A stretch of DNA of 64,000 nt from Butyricicoccus porcorum (lineage in GTDB: Bacteria > Bacillota > Clostridia > Oscillospirales > Butyricicoccaceae), in the NCBI RefSeq assembly GCF_002157465.1, contig NZ_NHOC01000003.1, forward strand, positions 62,001 through 126,000, given 5' to 3'. The position numbers and the translations under genes were made by a program. The notes beneath the pieces were generated by a model. The model was given only the letters and a program-made list of their open reading frames with translations, was not told the origin of the DNA and did no database searches. Below, one piece after another: positions 26,252-35,055 of the stretch; positions within the stretch are counted from its first letter, which is position 1; each line of letters begins with the position of its first letter.

Positions 26252-27687
26252 AGCTGTTTCGCGTCTATGTGGACGGTGCGTTGTTTTACCATCCGCATCT
26301 GTCTCAGCTGTCCATCACAGAAGCAAAGCTGACAGAGGACGCAGAGGGCGTGGACAGCTTCACGCTTTCCGCGCCGCATGACCATCCCTATCTGTCGCGG
26401 ATTCAGCCGATGGCATCCGAAATCATGTGCAAATATGGCGATGCCATTGTATTTAAGGGCAGGGCGTTGGACATCGGAACGGATTTTTACAACACGCATT
26501 CATGGCAGTGTGAGGCGGCGCTGGCGTATCTGCGCGACAGTCAACAGCCGCCGTTTTCATATACCGGAAGCCTGTGCGGCCTGCTGGAGCTGTTCCTAAA
26601 CAACCACAATTCCTCCGTCGAAAGCCGGAAACAATTTATTCTGGGTGATGTCACCGTCACGGATTCCAATGATTATATCAACCGCAGTTCGTCGGAGTAT
26701 CTGGACACCATGAGCGCGGTCAAGTCCAAACTGCTGTATACGCACGGCGGATATCTGCGGGTGCGGTATGAGAGCGACGGGAATTATCTCGACTGGCTTG
26801 CGGATTTTGATGTGCGTTCCGCGCAGACAGTGGAGTTCGGAAAGAACCTGCTCGATGTGAAAATAGAAGAATCCCACGAAGACCGTGTGACGGCGATCAT
26901 CCCGTTCGGCGCAAAGATCACGGAAACCGATGAAGACGGCAACGAAACCGAAACGGATCAGCGCGTGACCATAGACTCTGTTAACGATGGGAAAAATTAC
27001 GTCTGCGACGAAGCGGCGGTGGAGGAGATCGGCTGGATCTGGACAACGGAAATCTGGGAGGATGTCACACTTCCGCAGAATCTTCTGACCAAGGCGAAGG
27101 TGCGGGTGAAAATCCTGTCCAAAGGCATCAGCAGTATCGAACTGACCATCATAGACGAATCCATTACCGGCGCGGATATCGATGATATTCACGCCAGACA
27201 GTATGTGGTCTGCAAATCCGCTCCCCATGGGCTGGATGACACCTTCCTGTGTACCGGCAGGACGCGGGATTACCTGAACGCTTCGGGCAACACCATCACC
27301 ATTGGCGCGGAGCGCGCCGGAATTGCGTCCATCACAGCGAAGCAAAACCCGGAAAAGCTCGTGCAAAACGTAAAAATCGAGCTGGAAGAGCAGATTTCCT
27401 CGACGGAGCGCAAACAGCTGTACCGGGTCGAAATCATCACCAAAGGCTCTTGTATTTTCACAGACAAGGGCATGACGGCGGTACTGTCCGCCCATGTGTA
27501 CGCGTGGAATACAGAGATCACTGCAAAGCTGGATGCGTCCTGTTTTGCCTGGCACCGCAGTTCTTCGGATGAAGCCGCCGACGCGGAATGGGACAGTTAT
27601 CATGTCGGAATGAAATCCATCACAGTCACAACGGAGGATGTACAGGACAATGCGTCTTTTCGCTGTGAAGTCAATATTCAGGAGTGA
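26248..27687 (+). CDS. Tail-tip / tail-associated protein (Tal-like)
   Basis: 479 residues from ATG 26248, overlapping the Dit stop. The N-terminal FRVYVDGALFYHP and the central VTAIIPFGAK, with SKGISSIELTIID, are typical of siphophage tail-tip (prophage endopeptidase tail) proteins that form the tail end plug. No separate lytic domain is obvious at the C-terminus, so it may be structural only. About 60 residues near the end form an Ig-like or beta extension. Confidence 0.85.
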   Translation: MKLFRVYVDGALFYHPHLSQLSITEAKLTEDAEGVDSFTLSAPHDHPYLSRIQPMASEIMCKYGDAIVFKGRALDIGTDFYNTHSWQCEAALAYLRDSQQPPFSYTGSLCGLLELFLNNHNSSVESRKQFILGDVTVTDSNDYINRSSSEYLDTMSAVKSKLLYTHGGYLRVRYESDGNYLDWLADFDVRSAQTVEFGKNLLDVKIEESHEDRVTAIIPFGAKITETDEDGNETETDQRVTIDSVNDGKNYVCDEAAVEEIGWIWTTEIWEDVTLPQNLLTKAKVRVKILSKGISSIELTIIDESITGADIDDIHARQYVVCKSAPHGLDDTFLCTGRTRDYLNASGNTITIGAERAGIASITAKQNPEKLVQNVKIELEEQISSTERKQLYRVEIITKGSCIFTDKGMTAVLSAHVYAWNTEITAKLDASCFAWHRSSSDEAADAEWDSYHVGMKSITVTTEDVQDNASFRCEVNIQE

Positions 27688-27691
27688 AAAT

Positions 27692-29515
27692 ATGGCAGTT
27701 TTAACCTCATCTCAGCAGACATTTGTAGATATTACAGACCAGCGGAAGCTGTCCGCGTATATCACATCCAATCTTCCGAAAACGCAGGTGGAAGACCCAA
27801 ATGTCCTGCCGCACACCTATGCGCCGAGCTGGGACTCCGGCAATCTCAAGCTGACACCGGTTATATTTCTCGATCAGACCAGCGTTGCGCTCGGATCGAC
27901 CGGATTGACCATCACATGGAAGCGCAAAGACGGTGCGGGCGCGGAATCGGCGCTTGCGTCCGGGGAATCGGCATCCGGCGGTATTTTAACCGTCAGTGAA
28001 AACAAGCTGTCTGCGGCGGCTTCCGGCATGCTGACCTATCTCTGTTACATCAGCTATTACGATGCGGAGACAAAAAACACCGTCAATATTACCTCGGATA
28101 TCACGTTTACGCTGGTGAAAAATGCGGAAAATGCGCGGCTTGCCTATGTCACAGCGGACACCTATGTATTCAAATACAACACCAGCTCCACCCTCGTCGG
28201 CGCAACGCAGGCGACCTTGACCGCACAGGTGCAGGGCGTGTCCATCAGCAAGTGGCAGTACAAAAGCAGCGCGGATGTGTGGGCAGATTATCCGACTACT
28301 ACGGATAACACCAGCATCACCGGCGGCACGCTGGTAGTCAAGCCGTCCCACGCGGTATTTGTGGACAACGTGGCACAGATCCGGCTGGTGACGGACGATG
28401 CGGATGTGTATGATACCGTCACAATCACAAAAATCTATGACGGCGCGAAGGGCGATACGGGCGCGGCAGGTGACAAGGGAGACACCGGAACAGGTGGCCT
28501 TTCCGTCATCCTGGGCAACGAATCACAGACCATTGCCTGCACGAATGGCGGGCTGGTGCAGTCAGCTGTTGATGTGACCATTCCATTTACCGGATATATC
28601 GGTATCACGCAGACCGCGTGCACGTGTGCCGTGGGCACCCTGCCGTCCGGCGTAACCACCAAATCCAACACAGCCGCGACAGCAAGTGCCTCCGGCTCGG
28701 TTGTCCTGACCTTTGCGGCGAACGGTACGCTGGGCGGCGCGAGCGTGATGAACGGCACGATTGACCTGACCTTTACCATCTCCGGTAAATCGGTAGTGAA
28801 GAAATTTGGCTGGTCAAAGTCCGTCAAAGGTAACACCGGCGCGAATGCCATCGTGTTTTCTGTTTACGCGCCGAACGGCACAGTCGTACAGAACCAGTCC
28901 GGCACACTCACGCTGGCAACTGCGGCGTACAACGGCAGTACAGAAATTACGAGCGGTGCGGCTTATCAATGGGCGAAATATGTATCTGGCAGCTGGCAGG
29001 ATATCTCCAGCGCGGCCTCTGCCACATACACGGTCAGCGGCGCTGATATCGTGAATATCCAGTCATACCGCTGTACGATGACATACAACAGCAAAGCCTA
29101 CGTCGATGTTATCACTGTGGAGGACAAATCCGACCCATATGTGTCGGAAATGCTCTCGATTGGCGGCTTTACAGTCAAAAACAACCTCGGCGGTGTCGTG
29201 CCATACGTAATTGTGCGCACCAACCAGCAGGAGGTTGATGCCTTGAAGGGTGCGATTTCAGAAACTGCCCCGTCCAGCCCGGCATCTGGCGCGTTCTGGT
29301 ACAAAATTGACCATACAGCAAAGACTGTCACGCTGATGAAATACAGCGGCTCCGCTTGGGCGGCGGCAACCGAAACACAGGAGCTGACCTACACCTGGTA
29401 CAAGCAGGACAAGAACGGCAATGCCGCCGCTTTTGATAAAACCGGGAAGGTCATCTACCTGTCAGCAGATGAGATCGACAGCCTTGCGACGCTGCAATGC
29501 GATGTGTCAAAGTAG
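27692..29515 (+). CDS. Tail fibre protein with collagen-like segment
   Basis: 607 residues from ATG 27692 after CAGGAGTGAAAA. It begins MAVLTSSQQTFVDITDQ, a start shared with the next gene. Several beta-sandwich, Ig-like units follow, broken near residue 250 by a short collagen-like Gly-X-Y stretch (GAKGDTGAAGDKGDTG), which usually marks a trimeric fibre. A likely receptor-contact or baseplate fibre. The Ig-like parts could help attachment to mucus or carbohydrate, but that is inference. Confidence 0.8.
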   Translation: MAVLTSSQQTFVDITDQRKLSAYITSNLPKTQVEDPNVLPHTYAPSWDSGNLKLTPVIFLDQTSVALGSTGLTITWKRKDGAGAESALASGESASGGILTVSENKLSAAASGMLTYLCYISYYDAETKNTVNITSDITFTLVKNAENARLAYVTADTYVFKYNTSSTLVGATQATLTAQVQGVSISKWQYKSSADVWADYPTTTDNTSITGGTLVVKPSHAVFVDNVAQIRLVTDDADVYDTVTITKIYDGAKGDTGAAGDKGDTGTGGLSVILGNESQTIACTNGGLVQSAVDVTIPFTGYIGITQTACTCAVGTLPSGVTTKSNTAATASASGSVVLTFAANGTLGGASVMNGTIDLTFTISGKSVVKKFGWSKSVKGNTGANAIVFSVYAPNGTVVQNQSGTLTLATAAYNGSTEITSGAAYQWAKYVSGSWQDISSAASATYTVSGADIVNIQSYRCTMTYNSKAYVDVITVEDKSDPYVSEMLSIGGFTVKNNLGGVVPYVIVRTNQQEVDALKGAISETAPSSPASGAFWYKIDHTAKTVTLMKYSGSAWAAATETQELTYTWYKQDKNGNAAAFDKTGKVIYLSADEIDSLATLQCDVSK

Positions 29516-29524
29516 GTGATTGGC

Positions 29525-30496
29525 GTGGCGATTTTAACCTCCTGCCAGTCGACCTTTACAGACATGACAGATATTGAAATCGGTGGCAGAAATTTGGTTC
29601 TGAACTCTGACACTGAGCTTTCAGTGAAAAATATGTACCGAACCTATGCACTTTCAGAGTATGGCAAAAAAGCTGTTTCCGGCAGGACAGTGACTGTTTC
29701 ACTGGATACCTGCTCTGATATCGATGGAGTGACGATTGACGTATATATTCGGAAGGTCATAGACGGCACCGGAAGCAGCTGTAACAAAAAAGCAAGCATT
29801 CGGAATGTCGGGATGGAATATCAGCGTTTTTCCGTCGTGATTGATGTACAAACGAGTGATTTTATTGAACAGGTTGCTGTCCGCAGTAATTCCGCCAGCG
29901 GAACAGGATACAGCACCACTGCGACGGTATACGCTAAGAATATTAAAGTGGAAATCGGAAATGTACCGACTGACTGGACGCCCGCTCCGGAGGATACCAG
30001 GCAGGTCATTGATACAACCGCAGAAGAACTCCGCGAAAGTATTGTGGAACAGAGCACCTCTCTGGTTAACACCTGTCAGGAAATACTTTTTTCTGCTCTG
30101 ACGGATTACACCGAAACAGGTGATTTCACACAGTTCCGGGAATCCACCGAAGCACAGCTGAAGATTCTGTCAGACCAGATTTCATTGAATTTCTCTGATG
30201 TCACTTCGGAGCTGACCAGAATCAACGGTGATTTACAGGAGAAGTTCAATACAATCACGAAATATTTCACATTCAGCGTCAATGGTCTGACGATCGGACA
30301 GGTAGATAACCCATATAAGGTCATTATCGACAATGACCGCTACAGCATGACAGTCAATGATGTGGAAGTGCTATGGATTGCAGGCGGCGAAGTGCATACG
30401 CCGGAGCTGACGGTCACAGACCGGCTCAAGCTGTTCGGCTATCAGCTTATGCTGGACAGCTCCGGCAATCTGAACTGCGAATATGTAGGAGTGTGA
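29525..30496 (+). CDS. Tail fibre / baseplate protein
   Basis: 323 residues from GTG 29525 after AGGTGATTG. The N-terminus MAILTSCQSTFTDMTD parallels that of the preceding fibre protein, which suggests both dock on the same tail-tip partner. The middle has NLVLNSDTELSV and IKVEIGNVPTDWTPAPED, a carbohydrate-binding-like domain found in many phage tail proteins. A coiled coil and a short C-terminal knob (GYQLMLDSSGNLNCEYVGV) follow. Confidence 0.75.
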   Translation: MAILTSCQSTFTDMTDIEIGGRNLVLNSDTELSVKNMYRTYALSEYGKKAVSGRTVTVSLDTCSDIDGVTIDVYIRKVIDGTGSSCNKKASIRNVGMEYQRFSVVIDVQTSDFIEQVAVRSNSASGTGYSTTATVYAKNIKVEIGNVPTDWTPAPEDTRQVIDTTAEELRESIVEQSTSLVNTCQEILFSALTDYTETGDFTQFRESTEAQLKILSDQISLNFSDVTSELTRINGDLQEKFNTITKYFTFSVNGLTIGQVDNPYKVIIDNDRYSMTVNDVEVLWIAGGEVHTPELTVTDRLKLFGYQLMLDSSGNLNCEYVGV

Positions 30497-30501
30497 TTGA
30501 C

Positions 30502-32364
30502 ATGGCAGCATCAGGAAGTTTTTCTAAGGTATTCAGCACAGGCTATACGCTGCTTGTGGAGTGGACAGAAAGTAATGTGGACGCACCGAACAATCAGAGT
30601 GATATCACGGTTACGGCAAAGCTGAAAGCCACAGGATCATATCATATTTCTTCCTCTGCATCCAAGACAATAAGCCTGACAATCAACGGAACAAAATATT
30701 CAAGCACCTGCACAGTGGGCATCAGTGGCGGCGAAACAAAGACGCTGATGACCAGGACGGTAGCAGATATCACACACGGCACAGATGGCAGCAAAACAAT
30801 TTCGATCTCATGTTCTCTTGATATTCAGGTAACGCTGTCCGGCAGCTATGTATCGAATGTGTCAACCTCCGGCTCGGCAACGCTGACAAAAATTGCACGA
30901 TCCAACACGTTATCTGCCAGCAACGGCACATTGGGAACAGCGCAGACATTGACTGTGACCAAAGCAGATTCCAGCTTTACGCATACCATCACATATACGT
31001 GTGGTTCCGCATCCGGTACCGTCTGTACACAATCCGGCAGTACAAGCATCTCATGGACACCTCCGCTCACACTGGCTTCTCAGGCACCGTCCGGTACATC
31101 AGTGTCTGTGACGTTTACCATCCAGACCTATTCCGGCAGCACAGCACTGGGAAGCTCATCGAAAACGATTACCTGTGCTATTCCGGCGAGTGTGAAGCCG
31201 TCGATTTCCATCGCAGTTTCAGACAATAACGGCTATGCATCGACATATGGTGCATATATTCAGGGATTGTCCTGTGTGAAGGTCACAGCAACGGTTACGA
31301 TGCAGTACAGCGCGACAGCATCCGGCTATGATGCGACAATTGACGGGAAGAAATATACAGCCGGAACGTCAGCGGCGGTGGTTTCTGATGCACTGACGAG
31401 TACGGGAAGTCTGACGATTACGGCATCTGTGACGGATTCCCGTGGGCGCACGGCGAGTACAACACAATCGATTACGGTTGTTGCATATTCGCCGCCGGCA
31501 ATCACGGCATTTACCGCAAAGCGGTGTGATTCGTCTGGAAATTTGTCTGCTACAGGCACATATCTTAAGGTCACATTTTCGGCATCCATCACAGACTTTG
31601 GTGCTGCTGCAAGTACAGCAAATACGGCGGCGTACAAGCTGCAATACAAGAAAACAACGGCAGCAAGCTATACGGCCGTTACTTTGACCAGCTATGCCGG
31701 AAAATTTTCCGTTTCAAATGGCACATACAAGTTTTCAGCAGATAAAGCTGCGGCATATGACATTATTTTGACTGCAACCGATGCTTTTCGGTCTTTCGCC
31801 TGTACCGGCAAAGGCCCGGCTGCGATGACACTGTTTTCTTTCCTGAAGGGCGGTATGGGAATTGCATTCGGCAAGGTTGCGGATACAGAGGGCTTTGACG
31901 TCAATCTGCCTGCCATCTTTCGCGGAAAACTGGCGTTTAATTCCGATGCGGCAACCTCCATGCTGGATTACTGCCATCCGGTCGGCACAATCTATGAAAC
32001 AACCGATGGAAATTTCGACCCGGCAACGGCATGGGGCGGCACATGGGAGCGCATCAAGGATAAATTTCTGCTTTCTGCCGGTGACACGTACACAGCCGGA
32101 AGCACAGGCGGCGAAGCGACACACAAGCTGACCACCTCTGAAATGCCGTCACATTCCCATCGGTCTTACGTGTACAACAGCTCCGGCACAACGAGCTGGA
32201 CACCGACTTATGGAACCTATGCACTCACGGTAGGTTCTGTGAACAATTCGTCTCCGGTCAAAACATGGGGTGCGACGGTTGCGCTGGACAAAACCGGAGG
32301 GTCTTCTGCGCACAACAACATGCCACCGTATCTCGCGGTCTACGTCTGGAAGCGCACGGCATAA
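30502..32364 (+). CDS. DUF859-type siphovirus fibre with collar-like end
   Basis: 620 residues. The first 480 residues are Ser/Thr-rich beta repeats matching DUF859 siphovirus proteins (ASGSFSKVFSTGYTLLVEW at the start, FSFLKGGMGIAFGKVA near 450). The last 130 residues read YCHPVGTIYETTDGNFDPAT...GGTWERIKDKFLLSAG then HSHR and NNMPPYLAVYVWKR, the tail-collar/baseplate wedge tip domain used in receptor contact. It is the last gene of the structural operon, followed by a terminator. Confidence 0.9.
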   Translation: MAASGSFSKVFSTGYTLLVEWTESNVDAPNNQSDITVTAKLKATGSYHISSSASKTISLTINGTKYSSTCTVGISGGETKTLMTRTVADITHGTDGSKTISISCSLDIQVTLSGSYVSNVSTSGSATLTKIARSNTLSASNGTLGTAQTLTVTKADSSFTHTITYTCGSASGTVCTQSGSTSISWTPPLTLASQAPSGTSVSVTFTIQTYSGSTALGSSSKTITCAIPASVKPSISIAVSDNNGYASTYGAYIQGLSCVKVTATVTMQYSATASGYDATIDGKKYTAGTSAAVVSDALTSTGSLTITASVTDSRGRTASTTQSITVVAYSPPAITAFTAKRCDSSGNLSATGTYLKVTFSASITDFGAAASTANTAAYKLQYKKTTAASYTAVTLTSYAGKFSVSNGTYKFSADKAAAYDIILTATDAFRSFACTGKGPAAMTLFSFLKGGMGIAFGKVADTEGFDVNLPAIFRGKLAFNSDAATSMLDYCHPVGTIYETTDGNFDPATAWGGTWERIKDKFLLSAGDTYTAGSTGGEATHKLTTSEMPSHSHRSYVYNSSGTTSWTPTYGTYALTVGSVNNSSPVKTWGATVALDKTGGSSAHNNMPPYLAVYVWKRTA

Positions 32365-32372
32365 CAACACAG

Positions 32373-32398
32373 GCGGCTGTCTTCGGACAGCCGCTTTT
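32373..32398 (+). terminator. Intrinsic terminator after the tail operon
   Basis: Stem GCGGCTGTC (32373-32381) and GACAGCCGC (32386-32394) with a TTCG tetraloop and TTTT. A textbook stable hairpin separating structural and lysis genes. Confidence 0.92.
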
Positions 32399-32433
32399 CA
32401 GATAGAAGAAATCAAATAATGGAGGAATTGTTT

Positions 32434-32856
32434 ATGAAGGAATTTTGGAATGGAATCCAGCTGGTGTTTGCCGTCATTGGCGGCTGGCTGGGCTGGTTTC
32501 TGGGCGAATGCGATGGACTGATGTATGCGCTGATTGCATTTGTCATCGCGGATTATGTCACCGGCGTGATGTGCGCCGTTTCGGACAAACGGCTGTCCAG
32601 CGAGGTCGGATTCAAAGGAATCTGCCGGAAGGTACTGATCTTTGTTCTGGTGGGCATGGCAAATATTCTGGATATGCATGTGATTGGCACCGGCTGTGTT
32701 CTTCGCACGGCGGTGCTGTTTTTCTATATCTCGAATGAAGGCGTATCTGTACTCGAGAACGCCGGTCACTTAGGCCTGCCGGTTCCGGCAAGGATGCTGA
32801 ATGTACTGGAACAGCTGCATGAGGACGCGGAACAGGAGGATATTGACAATGAGTAA
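32434..32856 (+). CDS. Phage holin (toxin secretion/lysis family)
   Basis: 140 residues. The ATG at 32434 is preferred over 32419 because the ribosome site GGAGG (32421-32425) lies inside the longer reading and is spaced correctly for 32434. Hydrophobic segments fall at about 7-25, 31-49, 69-85 and 92-106, matching the phi-CTX/holin_4 family with SSEVGFKGICRKVLIF. It makes the membrane lesion that releases the amidase encoded next. Confidence 0.92.
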   Translation: MKEFWNGIQLVFAVIGGWLGWFLGECDGLMYALIAFVIADYVTGVMCAVSDKRLSSEVGFKGICRKVLIFVLVGMANILDMHVIGTGCVLRTAVLFFYISNEGVSVLENAGHLGLPVPARMLNVLEQLHEDAEQEDIDNE

Positions 32857-33640
32857 AACAATTACAACTGGATGGATTTCCGATAAAATCAATGGAATCG
32901 CGGTGACACAGTCTGCCTGCTCGTCTCAGAATTATGCGGCTTGCGCGAGCCGCGTGGCTTCCTATATCGTGATTCATTACACGGGAAATTCCAGTGATAC
33001 CGCAGCCGCAAACTGCAATTATTTCAAAACAGGCGGACGCGGCGCATCAGCACATTTCTTTGCGGATGATACGCATATTATGCAGTCTGTCAAGCTGAAG
33101 GATCGTGCATGGCATGTCGGCGCAAATTCTTATAAGCACAAGACCTGCCGCAACACGAATTCCATTGGCATCGAAATGTGCACCAGCGGCGGCTATAAGG
33201 TCAGCGCGAAGACGAAACAGAATGCGGCATATCTCTGTGCGTATCTTTGCAGGCTGCTGGGCATTACGGCAGGGCAGGTAGATACCTATGTGCTCCGCCA
33301 CTGGGATGTCACCGGCAAAAACTGTCCGGCACAGATGGCAGGAAACGGCAATGCGGAGTGGACGGCGTTCAAGGCGGAAGTGAAATCGATTCTGAACGGC
33401 AAGCCGAATGCATCCACCAGCGCTCCCGTCTCAGCGTCGTCATTCAAGGTTCAGGTCTCTATTTCGAATTTGAACATCCGCAAGGGGCCGGGTACGAACT
33501 ATGCCAGGACCGGAAAAAAGACCGGCAAGGGCGTGTTCACGATCACCGAAACAAAGTCCGGCACAGGCTCAAAAGCCGGATGGGGCAAGCTGAAATCTGG
33601 CGCAGGCTGGATTTCGCTGGACTACGCGAAGCGCATTTGA
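32849..33640 (+). CDS. Endolysin: N-acetylmuramoyl-L-alanine amidase with SH3 domain
   Basis: 263 residues. An Amidase_2 domain covers about 35-185 with zinc ligands His43 (YIVIHYTGN), His151 (LRHWDVTGKNCP) and Cys159. A linker rich in Ser, Ala and Pro follows, then a bacterial SH3 domain (about 205-263; VSISNLNIRKGPGTNY, GWISLDYAKRI) for wall binding. It cleaves the amide between MurNAc and the stem peptide. The start overlaps the holin end. Confidence 0.95.
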   Translation: MSKTITTGWISDKINGIAVTQSACSSQNYAACASRVASYIVIHYTGNSSDTAAANCNYFKTGGRGASAHFFADDTHIMQSVKLKDRAWHVGANSYKHKTCRNTNSIGIEMCTSGGYKVSAKTKQNAAYLCAYLCRLLGITAGQVDTYVLRHWDVTGKNCPAQMAGNGNAEWTAFKAEVKSILNGKPNASTSAPVSASSFKVQVSISNLNIRKGPGTNYARTGKKTGKGVFTITETKSGTGSKAGWGKLKSGAGWISLDYAKRI

Positions 33641-33647
33641 GGAAATG

Positions 33648-33680
33648 GGGCGGTGCAGCACTGCATCGCCCGGTTTTCTT
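33648..33680 (+). terminator. Intrinsic terminator after the lysis cassette
   Basis: Arms GGGCGGTGCAG (33648-33658) and CTGCATCGCCC (33661-33671), one G-U pair, followed by GGTTTTCTTTTT. Confidence 0.82.
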
Positions 33681-33786
33681 TTTGCGCTGACCTGTTTCCG
33701 AAAACAGAGAAAAAGGATGAAAATGCTTGACTTTCAGGCCGGTTTGAGTGATATATGTCATACCAAAAAAACAGGAGGAAGGCAAC

Positions 33787-35055
33787 GTGAAGATTGAGAT
33801 TTTAGGGGCGGATACGCAGGCAAAACGACCGAAGCTCCGAGTCTGCGCCTATGCCCGTGTGTCCACGGCCAGTGATGCACAGGAGGACTCACTGGACAAT
33901 CAGAGCATAACCTATGAACGGCTGATTTCCTCAAATCCGGAATATGAGTTCGTGGGGGTTTACGCCGATCAGGGCATTTCCGGCTACAGTGAGCATCGGC
34001 CTGCATTTCAGAACATGCTGCAGGATGCAAGGGAGCATCGCATTGATTTAATTCTGACAAAGTCCATATCGAGATTCGCAAGAAATACCGTCACCGTCCT
34101 GAAGTACGTCCGTGAGCTGAAGGAACTGGGTGTCGGTATTTTGTTTGAGGAGCAGAATATCCACACGCTTTCCCATGAGGGCGAACTGATGCTGGCTGTC
34201 CTTGCATCCTTTGCGCAGGAGGAATCCCGCAGTACAAGCGAGAACAACCGGTGGACGGTGCGCAAACGGTTTGAACACGGGGAGCCTATCATTAACACAA
34301 CCTGCTTCATGGGATATGATAAAAACGAATACGGGGAACTGGTGGTCAACCCGGAACAGGCGGCAATCGTCAGACGGATTTTCCACATGTACCTGAGCGG
34401 ATACGGCGCGTTCCGTATTGCGCAGATATTCAATCAGGAAGGCGTGCCGACTGTGCGCGGCGGCAAATGGGCAGACCGGACGATTTTGGACATGCTCCGC
34501 AATGAGAAATACAAAGGCGATTATCTGCTCCAGAAATATTACACGCCGGAAAATATACGCAACCGGAGCGTGCGCAACAACGGCGAGGTGCAGTCCTATT
34601 ATATTGCGGAGGATCATGAACCGATTGTGACCGTGGAGGAATGGGACGAGGTACAGCGCATTATGGCGGCGCGAAGAGAAAAGCGCGGCATGTCCGGCTC
34701 TCAGAAATACAGCAACCGATATCCGCTGAGCGGGATGCTGTTCTGCCCCTACTGCGGCACAACGCTCCGGCGCAAGCAAGTGCACAATAAGCGCATTGAA
34801 TGGTGGTGCAGTACGTATATCCTGCACGGAAAAGCCGCCTGCAAAGGCGTTCATGTGCGGGACGAAGAGATTCCCCCAATTACAGAAAAAACAGTTGTAG
34901 AGGAGGTTATACGCGATGGCGAGAAGCATTACTGTTATACCAGCAAAGCAGACTTTGACGCAGGCATCCACAGAGAACCGGTTATCCGAGAAGATCCGGG
35001 TAGCCGCATATTGCCGAGTGTCAACCGACCAAGAAGAACAGCAATCAAGCTATGA
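33787..35055 (+). CDS. Large serine recombinase 1
   Basis: 422 residues from GTG 33787 behind AGGAGGAAGG. Resolvase domain: YARVSTASDAQEDS with catalytic Ser26, DQGISGYSEHRP, and LTKSISRFARN (conserved arginines). Recombinase domain follows with GKWADRTILDMLRNEKYKGD, then the zinc ribbon CPYCGTTLRR...WWCSTY...CKGVH. Such enzymes integrate and excise elements. The last 46 codons overlap the next gene by 140 bases in another frame. Its place after the lysis genes is typical for integration genes at a phage end. Confidence 0.93.
   Translation: MKIEILGADTQAKRPKLRVCAYARVSTASDAQEDSLDNQSITYERLISSNPEYEFVGVYADQGISGYSEHRPAFQNMLQDAREHRIDLILTKSISRFARNTVTVLKYVRELKELGVGILFEEQNIHTLSHEGELMLAVLASFAQEESRSTSENNRWTVRKRFEHGEPIINTTCFMGYDKNEYGELVVNPEQAAIVRRIFHMYLSGYGAFRIAQIFNQEGVPTVRGGKWADRTILDMLRNEKYKGDYLLQKYYTPENIRNRSVRNNGEVQSYYIAEDHEPIVTVEEWDEVQRIMAARREKRGMSGSQKYSNRYPLSGMLFCPYCGTTLRRKQVHNKRIEWWCSTYILHGKAACKGVHVRDEEIPPITEKTVVEEVIRDGEKHYCYTSKADFDAGIHREPVIREDPGSRILPSVNRPRRTAIKL

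Noticed and set aside
26596-27603. Minus-strand frame of 335 codons
   Set aside because: It is opposite the tail-tip gene with no family pattern.
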